Shown: positions 26,601 to 41,600 of the stretch, piece by piece
Layout: each line of letters starts with the position of its first letter
Numbering within the stretch: position 1 is the stretch's first letter
The notes under the pieces: generated by a model
Database searches by the model: none
The model's input: only the letters and a program-made list of their open reading frames with translations
Told to the model about the DNA's origin: nothing
Translations under genes and position numbers: made by a program
Assembly: GCF_000003815.2 (NCBI RefSeq)
Contig: NC_049996.1
Coordinates: 10,936,838-11,000,837, forward strand
Reading direction: 5' to 3'
From: Branchiostoma floridae
Taxonomy: Eukaryota; Chordata; Leptocardii; Amphioxiformes; Branchiostomatidae
Length of the DNA stretch: 64,000 nucleotides

Positions 26601-29600
26601 TTGCTGTGCAAGATTCCTCTCTGATTTTTGCTCACCAACGATGCTGTGTTATGTCTCTAAACAAGCTACTGTTGTAGCAAACGTTAGACAAATATAGTTA
26701 CCAGTTTCACCTTGGCACACAGAGTCTACCTGACAGGAGAACAATGGCAGAGATAATGGGATGCCCCCTTCTTGAACCCTATCAGGCACCGCCGGCAGGA
26801 CCGGGCCTGAATCACACGGTTCGCTGCGTGGCCTTTCTCGGGCTTTCATGGCTTTGAATGACTGACAAATCATCATATCTGCTGAGTGAATAGCCGACAT
26901 AGCGCCGCTTCATTTTCCGTTACATTAACAACAGCCACTGGTCACTGATGTTATCAGTCAGGATGTTATTCATTACTCAAACTTAGCTACAAACGTAACA
27001 AAGAGGAGACCATCTGAACCAGGTGCCATGTAGTATGCATATGCCAATACATGGCTGATCAAAATGTTATGAACAATGCGAATACTCTTGAGGAAAGATG
27101 AAACTAGAAATTCTAAAAAAACTTTAGAAGACGGAACGAAGCAATATATATATGTCCAATAATTTTACCTAATTGACGCGCTCAGTTTGCCATCGTACGA
27201 CGATCGTTAGACAAATAAGACCTATCTGTTTTCGGGGGGTTATGTTTGTGATTTGTTTTCCAAAGGTCTTGTGACACGAACACATTTGACTTTGATGTGG
27301 TAGAGTCTTTAAGCTGACTCTGATAGTACCGATAACTGACATATAATGCTCTAAGCCAGCAATTGTTCGTACCAACTAACCAAGACGGATGAATTTCGTC
27401 CAATATAAGTACCTACTAGTAATTGATGTCCTCAATTTTTTCATTGTACATCGATCGCACGACCATCGTTCGACGAATGTGACTGGTCTCCTACTGAGAA
27501 TCTTAATTATTTGCTACAGGCTTCTGAATTAGCGCTGTAGCTCTGTGTTGGTCACCAAGGTTATTCCTCGGTAAACATATATTGTCCTTGGCCTTGTGGT
27601 AACTACTTATTGCTCTTCTGGTGAAATTAACTTGGTCCGGAACAAGACATTGTAATTCTGTGCTCTGATTAGCCACTAGAGGAACAGAAGCATTGGCTTT
27701 GGTTACACAAATTACCAGGTGAGGTCAAGAGTGAAATGATGTTAGGAAAACCACATCCTCTGCGGTATCAATGCGCGCACTGTCCTCGTGATCAGCAGCA
27801 CCTATTTGTTTGTTTCAAGTCAATTCAATTGCAACCGCAGGATCAAGAGCTCAATCGGATTAGAAATTGTGTTTCTAACGTTTGGCATCCACCTGTATCG
27901 ATGTGATCATCACACATATTGGAATATATGAAGAAGGATTATGATATAATTGTGTAAATAGTGGTTTGCCTTCGTCAATGCAATACTCTTTTTAACTCCA
28001 GTCATTGATGTCCTAGTTGGTGTTCTACTGGATGTGATGATTTGAACATCATTCAAACACGTCGTTCCTCAATACTAAAAGAGACCTGAAGACAGCGTTG
28101 TCTATCTACCAGTGAAAACATCATCGACGTTCAGATAGACGCTACACTGCTGCTAGCCTGTCGCCCAATTGTCTGAGCTGGTCGTAGACACAAAATTTGT
28201 CATTGAGCACGGTGACATTCGTCTTACTCTTTTTGTCGATACGACAACATTTTTCCGTCACAAGACATCCGAATTTTGTACGACGCGTCCACAATGCATT
28301 GTCTCAAGATCGAAAATGTCTTTAATCTGCCGTCGTTACGTAAACCTATCTTACGTAGTTCCAACAATTGACCGGGTCTTCACTATAGAAATGCCCTGCC
28401 TACTAATTTTTCTGTTAATTGTTTCCTTAATGTTTATACCTACTTTCATTTTATATTTCCAACTTTTAGTATAAGAAATATATATGTATATATAATTAGA
28501 GAGAAGCATAATCTTGCAGTGTGGCAATACTAGCCGGCCCAGGTGCATGGGCAAATTCCTCTCCGCTTACGTACAACTCAGGTGGTACGGAGAGCCACGC
28601 AGAGCGCACCGCGGACAATTATCCCTCCCCGTCCCCTGACAGTACCGCCGCCCAGAACACCGTAATCACCCGCTAATTATACAGAAGCAGTTAATGAGTA
28701 AGTATGGCATTAATGACAGGGGACTCATTCTGCGCCATGCCTTAGGAGCTGTGCTGAAGTCATAGCAAGCGGTGAGATAAGCACGTAGTCTCGGAGTAAT
28801 TACACCCCAGATTACACCTCTGCTCCCCGACATTACCACTAATCACGCAACGTGGGGACAATAGGCACGGGATTCTTCAGTACAGGGTAGGAATACGCGT
28901 ACAGAATCTGGTTAACAACATCTTCGAAAAGTTTGCCGTTCGTCGTTATCATGATGCGGATGCTATTGCCTAATCACCAGAACTTAAGTAATTTTAGTGG
29001 CCGAAAAAGTAGTATACATCGGTCAAATAAGGTGAATTATTTGCGGAGGCAGCTAGCCAGTGGATGTTCTTGGGCAAATGAATCATTCTGATTGGCCAAT
29101 TTATGTTCTTTTTAGCCAACAGTTAAGTGTAGTACAGACTACATCAAAGTGGCAACTTTATGGTTTGAATTAATTGCCGTGAAATTGCCTCGACGGTTTG
29201 GCCTGTTACAAAGTTGGTTCGATCATCTCCAAAGATTGCGCCGAGGGCGAGCGGGCATCATTACCGCACATTGTCCCGTGAACCGGGGTGACTTCTTCCA
29301 GGCTGTTGGTTGCGCGTCTTTGTTGTGGGGAGGGGGGCTGTGAAGGCGGTGATTATGATGATGTACGGTGATATACCACGCAGGTGAGAACAAACGGTGC
29401 TGTTCACCACAATTAGAGGAGTGGAAATTGAGGAGGAACAGGCCGCACAGGTGTACGGCCGGAGGGCTAGGGGGCGGGGAGAGATACGCAGGCGCGGGCG
29501 GCAAGCAGCTTCTGAAGGCTTGGGAACAAACTTATCACACAAACATGCACCCTCTAATTTTGCTGTACTCAGAAGAGGAGCAGAAACATTACCCCACTGA

Positions 29601-32600
29601 TATGTGCCCCAGGGAGAGTGTAGAAGAAGAACAGGATTCTGTGGCATCGTCTTTTCAATGCGGCTTCTGAAGGCATGGGAACAAACTCTTCAAACAAACA
29701 TCCATGCACCCTCTAATTTTGCTGCACGTAGAAGAGGAGCAGAAACATTATCCCACTGATATGTGCCCCGTGATAGTGCCTTACATAATATAGAAGAAGA
29801 GCAGGCTTCTAACGTTCTGTAGCATCGTCTTTTCAAAGAACCGTGATGTCATCAAAGAAAGGCATTCTGAAGTGTGATCGCTCATTATCTATGTAATAAT
29901 TGCATGTTTGAGGTATACTGACAACTGCCAGTTGCATTTCGTCATACCAGTCGTTCTTCTTGGAACACTTAGGAGAAGGCAATGTTTGAGGAGTTTCCAT
30001 TATGAATCTCTCAACAGTAATTAGGGTTCTAATGACGTGGGTACATGGTGACAGTAGCCCAGCTTCGCGTCCGAGTCCGGACACGACTGGAAATGGGAGT
30101 CACAATGTCCTTTTCATGGGGTTTCATGCTATATATCATCTGTGTGCGTATAAGAACCCCACACACTTATCGAGTATTTGGTACATGACCCGGCGTGCTA
30201 GTGCTTGGCTAAATACGCTAGCCGTAGCGACGACGCATTACCTACTACCAAGGAGGTTTAACCTCCTTGCTACTACCTTCTTTAGAGAGTCACACAGCAT
30301 GTTTCACCTCAACGGAAAATAACTGTTTGCTTTACGGTACCAAGATAATGGAATTATTACTTATTTCAGATCAATTAAGAGCACTAAACAAACAAAAAAC
30401 ACAAGGGATGGACTTTCAAGTTTCTAGCTGCAGGAGCTAACGAAGAGCTACTGGAGACTAGACGATTGTTGATACATTCTTTATGGGGACAACAATGGAA
30501 TGTCATGTCTATGTCAGGTAGTGTTCTTGTAGACATGTCCATCAACATCGTGGCCTTTATACTGGTGGATGACCTTTTCTGCTGGCCGAGTCAGGGAATC
30601 CCTAAACAATGACAGATGTCTGGAAGTTTGTTTCTGTTTATGTACATGTATGGGTTAACGACTGGGGGACCATTGAAAGAGAGAGAGAGAGAGAGAGAGG
30701 AGGCGGGAATGGTGGTCTTCAAAATAGGAGACAACGAATGATCCATCCATGGCAATGGCTTACAGATTACATATCTATTACCGTTACAACGGTTGTATGA
30801 AGTAATGTCATCAGAGCATTGTTCCAGACCGATTCTACGTTATCATGCATAATCCTAGCGTTTTCGACTATTCAGTTTTCTTGAAAGTCTGGATGCCGGT
30901 AGTTGATTTACTAAGAACCCTATGCTACTTACAGTCCTTCCACTAGTCAGGTGTCGGGGAGGCCCCAATAAGCCCCTGGAATCAAGAACCATGTAACAAA
31001 GGTTAATCTAACCCGACCGTGAGTGGATAAAGCCTGTCTCCTAACCGCTCCCTTCCACAGTAGTTCCTGACATGTGTTTATTACATTTTGACGACAGGCG
31101 CGTTGATGGCTGACTGAACATATTACCGGCACAAAAGAATTCCAACTTACTGTCTATTTCCCCTGTCAGATACACATTCCATCAGATTCTTCGCCAAAGG
31201 TTGCACTTTGAGGATCTTAAAAACGGTGTGATTTTATGGAATCTCCTATTCATTGGCGAAAATGTTTTTGATAGCCCAAATAGTACAAGATTAGCACTAT
31301 AGGTGTAATAAGCTAGAGGGGTTATTGAGTTAGAAATAGGATAGACTTTCGTTAGCCTGATTAAATCTGGCTTATAGCAGTTACAGCCCTGGACAGCAGA
31401 GTTTGGGTTACACAGACTAGACTTTCGTATGGCCGGTATTTTCGTCCAAAAGCAGTACTCAGGCAACTGGATATGATTTTGGAATTTTCATTTGACGTAT
31501 AGTACATATTGTACATACTGTGCACACATGTGTTTTATGCCTGCGATCTAACACGATCATACACAAGTTTCAGTGCTTTCTTTCGTGTATGTAGAAGCTT
31601 CTTCCTGTAAGAAAATATTCCCCCTCCATGATGAGACAGGTTTCCTCAGGTGAAACAACAGGTATGACGGCGGTCCACCCCACACCTGGCGAGAAATTGC
31701 GGCTGAAAGCGAGCTTGTTTGTTGCCACCTGGTCAGCCCCCCTGAAAGCCCGTCCCGTTTCACGCGTTCTTGAGCCGCCGATATTCGCTGGATCTGAAAG
31801 CTTTCTGGCTCCGGTCTTCTCTTTATTTCCCGGGCTTTGCACCCACAATGGATGGGCCGTTTGCGTGAGGAGACTTTTGACATCTTATACCTACCTTGTC
31901 GTTGACCCAGGGGTGATATGAGTGGTGTTTACAGACATACTGTAGGTCTAAAGTCCTGCCAACAAGACGCACTACTGCGCTGTTTGCTAACGTTCGCTTC
32001 TATGAATTATTCAACTGATCCTTGACATATCACAATCGGAGACGGCGGCAAGTATGCCAAATATGTGTTTCTTTGTGAGTTTAAGAAATGAATGCGACTG
32101 GGAATCCTTTACGCCCATCTAGACACGCCCATGTCCAATTACCTTCTCGTCATTCAAGATCTAGACCAACAGCACTGCGCACCTGTAAAGGTCGGTGGCA
32201 CGTGTAAATAGTAACTGTTTAGTGTGTTAAACAGGCAGGCTGACAATGTGGAGCTACTTAGGAAGCCATCAGCATTAAACCGCATATGCAGTGGCTCGGA
32301 ACCTGTGTCAACATCGCAGCGGTTCAGACGGTTGGGTTGACCAATCATGTACTGAGTTCATCTACGCATGACGGAATTCGTTCGTTCGTTCAGACGTTTG
32401 TAGTACATGTACAGTAGCTAATGGTACATTGTAGTGGTGTCTGTAGCTATATTTCAAAAGGAAGAGTTTGCCAGATCTTCCCCTTTATTTTAACGCGCAT
32501 CTCCTCGAACATGGGACCCCCATTTTACGTCCCTTAGGAGTTTAGAAAGACATGTGCAGCCCCAACCGAGCCCCAAGCATACATAGCAAGAACTGAGACC

Positions 32601-35600
32601 TGTAATCCCTAGAGTTACACACAGACAACAAGAACTAATGCAACGGAGTCGACTAAACGACGTTTGAGACCGATTGCGGACGAGATATCATGTTTGAAGA
32701 CATCAGACTTTCTAAAGACGTCCACATGACAAAGCAAACTACTGTTCCTATTATACATCATGGCCTTATAGGGAGAGCTATCCACCGTCCGAGCACGGTA
32801 ATCAAATAATGTCTGTCTGCGGCGTCTGGGTAGATGTGGATCTGGGGATGATACCTTGTTTTGGTCGGACGCATGGTTAGAAATGCGTTCAAAGCGCCTC
32901 AATTATGTAGTAATGAAGACGCACATGTCATGGACAGACTGGTGCAAGGTTGTGTCTCACGCGTTAGTCATCGCGGTTACATAATGTTACAGTGTTAGTC
33001 ATAGCGGTTACAGCAGGTTACACAGCGTTTTTCTCCAAGTAAAGGTTGTGGTCGGGGGATAGATCGAAACCTTTGATACTTGGGGAATAACAAAGTGTTA
33101 GTCATAGCGGTTACAGCGCTTTTTTCTCCAAGCGGGGGATAGATCGAAACCTCTACTTGAAGAATAACAAAGTGTTAGTCATAGCGGTTACAGTAGTTTA
33201 CACAGCGTATTTGTACGGCCCACTACCGATCAAAATGAGAGATGGAGGGGGAAGGAGTCTGGTCTTTGGACGAGCTGCCTAAGAGCACAATACGCTTATG
33301 GGTAAAAGATATATAGCATTAAGATGTTTTGTAGAAACATCACCCTTTCCCGTAAATCATTGTATCTACAAGACAAAACAGACTAAGTGCCTTTAAACGT
33401 CTTGTCGTAAATAGCTTGACACAGGAAGCGATGAGTTATCAGTTGCGATCTGCTATGATAGTTGGTGTATCGACTTTCACGCAGGACCCATTGCCTGAGA
33501 GTAAACTATCACTGTAGCGTTCTCCAACCCCGGTGTCGTATTGTGTCCGCGGGTCATGTCTTCCTGCCTCACCGTCTTATCACATTCCACATCGGCTCAC
33601 GGAAAGTTATCGTCATACCTGAAAAATTGAGACATCTGTGCCCCGGTTTACAGACCATGTAGTCTTGTCTATTCGGTGGTAGTTGTATAAGGTGCAGCTC
33701 ACTAATACATATGGACATCACGTTGTCGTAAAGTTGTTCAGTGGAATTCAATAGCACAAGATCTTCGTAGATTTCCTAAGGGCATTCGACGTCCCTGGAC
33801 GACCTTAATTGGTAGTTGTCAACCGTCCTCAAGGATACAGTGACATGGGCTGTAAAGGGACCTAATTGCAAGAAGATAACGAAAAGTACAATTTTCCATT
33901 GAAAAAGATAGTAAACCCCCTTTTGTTGCGGCATTTTTCCACATGAAGTGATGAAAGACGTAAAAAGAAGCCTAAACGTTTTATTGGGCTTAAGGCGGTT
34001 CTGGTACGTAAATCAACGAAGTGATGGTTGTCTAAAGTTTGCGAAATTATTGGTAGGTATTCAGAACAGCATGTCGCCATTGATAACAGCACTGAAATAC
34101 AAATCAGTCTCCTCCATCACAATGCTTCCTGACATAAACAACACTGACCATTACCATTTCTGTCTTCCAACCATGCAAGAAGTTTAAAACAAAGGTCCAA
34201 AACAAAACCAGTATGGAAGATGAGCCTGAACAGGTAACGGCGCAGCCCTATTCGTCTTATGACGTCGTACGACTTTGTCGTAGGTCGTGGAACGATTTGG
34301 TTGAAGATACAGAACCAACTGTAGACAAGGATCTGAGACAGCGTTTTCCGTTACAACGACAGCTCAACTTTGCAGGGTTGTCGCATTCAAGATTGTCGCA
34401 AGAATGCCATGTGACGATCATACGACCTCTTTGACCCCTAGGGAAATGCAGACAGTGCTAAAACTCACCAGAATCGTTCAAAGTCTAACGGCGCTTTCTG
34501 ATGTCAATAGGGCGTCACCTCGCCATTGCCACCAAGATCAGCAAAGCTCTGCCCACACCTTGGATGGAACCACATGATAGTCCTGCGGCAGAAAAACCTT
34601 TTCTTCCCGAGCCTTTCGGCGGATATCCTGGCTCAGACACATCAACCACTCAACAATACTACCAGGAACCTCCTAATGCCATTGTCCTTTGACTCTCGTA
34701 CAAGCAAATAAGCCGACTGTTTGATACATTAGTATATGTAGATAAACCCGCTCCTGTGCCACAAGTGTCACCGACAGAAATGGTTGAGACCTATATACAA
34801 TACAAGGGAACGCCTGGATGTAAGTAACGATTACGGGATGATCTAAATGTACATATTTGATATGCCGACACAATATCAATCTCTGACAAACTGAAATAAC
34901 TGACTAACGCTGATGTCATTGCCCAGGTGTCATCAAAGACATTTGCACCTGTAGGAAATATTTATTCTTAGATCTAAGTTCTTGAATTATGTGATAAAGT
35001 TATTTAGTAATTTCACCCAGTCTTGCCAACTACATCGTTTGAAAAGCCCTTGCATTTTCGAACTGAAATCCCGTGCAAGACCTCTGTGACAAGTTGAACT
35101 CAAGAAACAGTGGTCCCCTTAGATTTGGATGACACACTATATCAATACTGTTGGTGTATCATACATAACCGCCATTACCCGAGCTATTGGTAAATCATGT
35201 TAAATGTAGAGCAAAGTTTCGGATATCACTTAAACAACATGCTTTCCTGGGTTACGTACTATCTTTAGATCTATAGATTTTTCCCTTTCATTTAATGGGA
35301 TTTTTCAAATTCTCAGAGTTTTCTGAAAACATCAATTTAAATGGCCCAAAATTAAATGTGAAATGACGAGTGCTGGGGCATATGGATAAGTGTGGAAGCC
35401 TCCAACAGGCCTTCCAGGGGTCCTGGAAACTCTTATAGAATAATTTGGCAAAAAGACGGTGGATAACTGGCCAGGATTCAGTCCAAAGGAAGGGTCGCAT
35501 TTCCAAATGTTACCTCACGGTGGTCGAACTACCATGGCAAATTAACTCCTATATAGCCAGTGTGTAAAAGGCGAGTAGAAACAGTCTCCTGATTCCCGGG

Positions 35601-38600
35601 ATTCGTGCGCCGCGCCGAAACCGGGTCACCAGACCGCAAACCCAGCAACGTAAACCACTATGCCAAAAGGCTGAGAAGCATTTGGCATGGTCGGTTTGGC
35701 GGTTCTTGAACCCCACTGTTACAAGCCTGGTAGTGACTATAGAAGACCGACTCACGAGCTAGCTGAATCTTATCTTAGAAGAGAAAGGTTATCTGAACAG
35801 TCCTGTCAGCAGTGAGCAGTTCCTTGATGGATGCACACCTGCACAGTAACATCTCAATCCTCCTCTTCTCTAATTATTACCCCGCCACATTCTCCTTTTC
35901 ACTGGCTGGGAGATCTTATCTACTAAAGCGGAGAGGAATTCTATTTTCTGCCTGACGATGTAGACTCAGTGCAGGGCCATTTCTAAGAACCTGATTATTC
36001 AGTAGTTACAGGATATAAAGTTTAGCTCTTTCTTATAAGTCGTGGCATTGGTTATGAAGAATCATAGATTTGTTAACCTACTTGAATAGACCAAATCTTC
36101 CACAACAATGTTAGTGGAATAGCTCATGAAAAGTGTAAATAGTAACTCTGATAACGCACGGTGAAGATATCTCTGGTGGTAAATAAACAGCCAACACAGC
36201 CATATTTACGATGTATTATCAATACTCATAATTGCAGTGATTACGTTAATTGCCAAAACGATCAAAATCAATGTGTTGGTCATTTCTTTATGTCATCTTC
36301 ATATATATTTTAGATTGAATATACACTATTAGATTATTACTTAGGAGTATTCACAGAGCGCAAATGTAACGCAGCAAAAAGTGTGTCAGCGCACTTCCGT
36401 GTTTACTTTGTCTCAGACAGTAAGTACCGTACCCTGGATGCTAGCCTCTACGCAAGCCGGCCCACTCCGAACGTCCGTCCGTACCCTTACAGTTACACGC
36501 CAGCTATAAACAACTAGAGCAGCCCCATGCCCAACGTGAACGCCGTCCCAGATAAATTCTTGCTACCCTACAAGAATAGCTGTATCTATAACCGAGAGAA
36601 CCTTGCTATACGTACTAGGGTTGACTGGACGTTACAACCCGCTAAAACAAACATGTCTGGCCCCGGGGTAACGTCGCAGAATCAATATAAATATTCACGT
36701 CTTGCATCGACGACAAAGCAGCCGAAGACGTCCTAATCCTCCCGGAGACTAGGGGCTTAACAAAACGTCTTATCAGGGCCATAATGACAGATGAAGAGGA
36801 GATAGACATCGACAAAAGGCGCGAGGAGAAACCTTGTCGTCGGCTCAATAAAAACCCGGGTGACTACTGGGGTGATGGATGTATTTTTCAGCCACATTAT
36901 CTCCCCGGCTTTCACGGACCCGATTGTTATGCGATAAAGATCATAATGGATAATGATAAGGGCTTTCATCGGGCCTTTCCTTGAGAAAAGAACAAAATAT
37001 CAATTGAATAGAGCGTTTATCATAATGATCACTCCCGCCTGTAATGTGTGTACAATAGACGCATTAGTTATGCCGTGGGTGAATTTCTCATCTTCTCTCC
37101 CACAGATAACTACTGCTTCGGTATGATAATTTGATACGGATATATCCATGGCTATTCATGAACTAAATCTGATAAATATCTATAACTATAAGCTTTAGAG
37201 CTGTTAAGGTGAATTGGTGTAGGACGAAATGGGTGGCAGAATCTACTGTGGGACTTACATGACATAAAATTATATTTTCTAAGCATTACGGTCCGAAATT
37301 ATCTCTATGCTGCTACATTTGTCCAAGGACGTTACATTGATGTAACGTCCTTGATTTGTCTACAGGCTTTGATTATATACTCGATTTGAGAGGCAATCCG
37401 ATCTATGCCAGCCAATATTACCTCTATTTATAATGTCCAGTTCAGTTCAGTCGAGGACATCATCAGATGCCAACATGTATCTAACCACTGCGTTTACCAA
37501 TTCCAATGTACGGGTCTGAATTACATTAATACAGGCAAGAAACATAACCATAACGCAGCACCAGACGGAGATGAATCGTCTTTTTGCTGTTCCCTGACGT
37601 TAATCTGTTGTTTTCGTTACTGGCTATCATCCCGACATTGTTATTGATGAGTTGGATCAATGCCACAAAAATCAGCCCGTAAGAAAAAGACACCGGCTGG
37701 AGCTAACAGGTCTAACCCCCGGAGATTTGGTGCTGGAAAACACAATGGATCATTACTGGTCCAAATTTCATATCAATCTCAGGGGAAATCTTCAAGAAAG
37801 GGTCGGTAATTAATTTCAACGCCAACTATGGGTGAAGCAATAACTAGTATCTACCAGACTGGCTACGCTGGCTATCATAGGGAGAAAATTTGCCAGGGTA
37901 GTGTTGCTACCAGGTGGGTTGGTCGGAGGGGAAACATGAACCTTAGCGTGGACTGACTCCACTGGCCAAGCTCCCGATTTTCCCCCGAATTCTACGATTC
38001 CCGTACCCCGTAGGAGGGCCTGGTGGAGGCTAAGCAACAACCACAACGAGGGGCCCTGAACAAGATCCGTACTTGTTCGTTATGTAACTTTTGTACAACG
38101 GTGATGCAATTAAGAGTTCAGAATAAACTGAAAAATAACAGATATGCTATGCTAAAGAGAATAATCTTTATGCTATAGATGAACACCCTTGCTGCATTTT
38201 GTATAGAGTCTCTAAGTTAATCATTCAAGTTCTCGATTCAATTACCATTACGTTATGTAATATATTAGCCTGCGCACCAATATAGGCGTTTGAGATGGCA
38301 GACAACCAGTATTACTTGCATCACAAGTAAAATCACCATCACGAATGTACGTACAAGGCTTTAAAACATATCAGTGGGCACAATTTCTCGACGTTGCCCC
38401 TAAATTGTATCTCCAAGAAGTCTTGAGGAAGCCCTGGACATGGTCAGGATTGCCGCGGCAGCTGCAGGCATCAGGCAGCCTGGTCAGTACCACCGGCACG
38501 TTACTGACAGCCGGCGGCGGGCCCAGCTAATTGGACCACTGCTTGTTTATCTTTATTGGTGAGAATAAAACAGGCACCTGCGATCAACGACGGCAAACAC

Positions 38601-41600
38601 ATTCATCATCCAGAGTGTGAGACAGAACCCCTGACAGAACTATGGGCCTGGCAACAAGCCTGACGTGTGTGGAACAGACTGTTCCTCATGGTTACAACTC
38701 ACAGGAGAAGCTAGCTACATTCCAACATTCAACCCGCACCAGGAAGCAAAGTTTCTCACAAACCTTAATCAGAGGAATCAAGCAATACTTTAAAAAGCTC
38801 TAATCTAAAACCTGTTGTTGAAATCTCCAACTCTCTAGTACACTTGACTTGGAGAATAGCCAGCCATGATTCTACATAACAAGGTGTTAAAGATGCGAAT
38901 GAATAGATTAATGACTCTGTAATTGTGTTTGCTGTTATATCATAGCAAAGTGATAGGGTGTCCAAGGGGGCTTGCTACAATGTATATGTTATTCTACCCA
39001 AATCTATAGGTATGTGCTTACTAGCTATGTCATTTTCATACTTGATCGTCCTGTTTGTACTATTTCCACTAATTTAGTTCAGTAATGGATTGTGGAAACC
39101 ATTGTGTTTTGCTATTTATGTTTTGATTATTGATACGTATTTCGGATCTTAAACGCTGTAAAGCCTAGTTTTGTTTTTAAGCCGTATGACAAATACATGG
39201 ACGACATGTATCCCCGACTATCAGGTGTGACCTAAGCCTTGTATCTGGAGTGTAAGTAGGTCCATCAGGTCCGGGTGTGGCTGATGCTGTTCATGTTACC
39301 CAGCAGATGACAGATGAGGACATCATGGCCACCTGATCCTAACACTAGTAACAGTCCTGACAAGGGGGACGTGTACGGGATGGTAAATGTACATGGCACA
39401 ACGACCTGCTACGTGTACAGGATTGGACACGTCAAAGCGACCTTCTACGTATACAGGATAGTAGTATAGTGTCAGAACGACTTGTTACGTAGTCAGAATC
39501 GTACATATCAGAACAACTTGACGCATTGCCATGATAGTGCACGTCAGAGAATGACCTGCTACTTGTACAGGGAAGGACAGGTCAGAAAGGGTTGCCGCGT
39601 GTACATGACATGTCAGAACGTGTACAGGATAGCATACGCCAGAACAATTTTCTACGCAGCACACAGGCACTCAAACAGAAACCAATTCACACCACGCCTC
39701 ATTAGATGAATCATATGCAGCCCTCTTCTCGGAAACGGGACCAATAATCTGCAGTTATCGACTTCCCCATTAGAATCTTGAGTACAACATTACGTGATGT
39801 TTCAATTTGTTCGGATTAGGGCGTGTGTTGGCAGGATTTTAGTCTCATCGCTTCAATTTTGTCAACATTATTTCCATGTCACACAATCTTTTACAGAGCA
39901 GTCCGCTTTCATATCACATCCGTTATGATCTGTTCCTTATTGTTTCAAAGACGTTATATATGACGTATATGTAACGTCCTTGATTGTTTGTAGCTTTTCC
40001 ACGTTGGGTATGGGGATTGTTACAATTTTCCCTCCCGGTATCTGCTTAAACGTTGCTCCAGTCTGGCTTTCGGAAGGGATTTCAATTTTCCAGAATAGCC
40101 TCGTAAAGGATAATGTATGGGCCCACTGATGGCCTCTAGTCCGGGTAGGGAAGACAGATGGCAGCCGTCTTTCTGTCTATTAGTCCGGCTTGTCTGGAGA
40201 CAAGAGGGAGCTCTGATTTACTGGGCTCTCCGAGATTGGTCTGGAAGGTTCCTGAGTACTTCACTGTTACATATAGATATAGCGTAGTCTCTACCAGTCT
40301 GACTACGCTGGCTGTTGTAGGAAGAATAGTCTGCCAGGGGAGTTTTGCTACAAGAGGAGTTGGTCGTGGACTCATCTGGCCAGTTTTCCTATTTTAGGCG
40401 AATTCTACGATCCCTGTACCCCCGTAGGAAGCCCCAGTTTACGGGGGGTATGGCGGCTGTGTCCGGGCGCAGCCTATGGGTGGATAATGTAGTATCGGCT
40501 CTCTAGTTTGTGAGAGTCGAAACGTTTTTGTTGGCTTTGAAGACTCTATATCTCTATTGGCTTAGAAGACTCTATATCAAGATGATTTATTTACGCGGTT
40601 TAACAAAGTGGTTCTAGGTTTCATCTAGAAATACCAGTTGAAGCGTCTTCTTGAACATCACGATAGCTTGCAAGTATCATTTGCGGTTTTACGTCATCTT
40701 TTGCATACGTTTGTTCAATGACACTACTAGTGCTTATGTTAGGATAAGCACTTATAAGTAGTGTGTTATGTTGGAGCAGGTAAAATAGGAAACTCAGTGA
40801 CGCAATGAGCCTGGAAATAGACATACTTGACGTGCAGTATTAAAAGCTCCTCCTTCCGGGTGTGTGAAGAGGAATCAAGTGTCGCACTACACTTTCATGA
40901 CCTAGCGTACGACAACATCTCATCAGATATACGACATCTCAGCTGGAAGCCTGCGATACTCCCAGTGATGTGCAAATTGCACGACGGTTGCTGAAAACTC
41001 GCCGATTATGTTTGGGTGCCCCTCCCTGCCCCTCCCCCTGATCCCAGACCGCCGCTAGAACACACCACGGGGAGGGGCAGTGGACTGAGCCGTGCAATGG
41101 GCGAGATGTTAGGACAAAACACAGGATATCAGGTGGGCACGGGGACCCCGGACCGGCCTCCCGGGCAGATCGGGTTACACACCGACTGTATTCACAGTTC
41201 TGATAAAAACAAACTTATCGCGATGAAAGAATGGAGGGGGAAACAACAATGGACCAGGAGTGACATACCTGGACGCCAGCATCGCATCGTGCGGCATAAC
41301 TACGCTCTATGGGGCAAAATTGGTACTTATATTCGGCAAAACTGAACATCTCCTGTTTTTTTTATGTTGACATTCTCTGTTGCTTTACTTCCACGTTTCT
41401 TGTGTCAGGACGTTTTCAATAAAGTATACAATTTACTTACTACACAGTATATGTAACTATGCCAGATGATTTATCAACAAGAGCATCTAAACTTATGACA
41501 GTACAGTATGAACGTATGGCAGACTTTAAGGACTAGAGAGAGCAATCTGCTATCTGTGTTTCTTTTTTCTATGCAAACCTGGTCCCTAGAAAGTCTAGTA

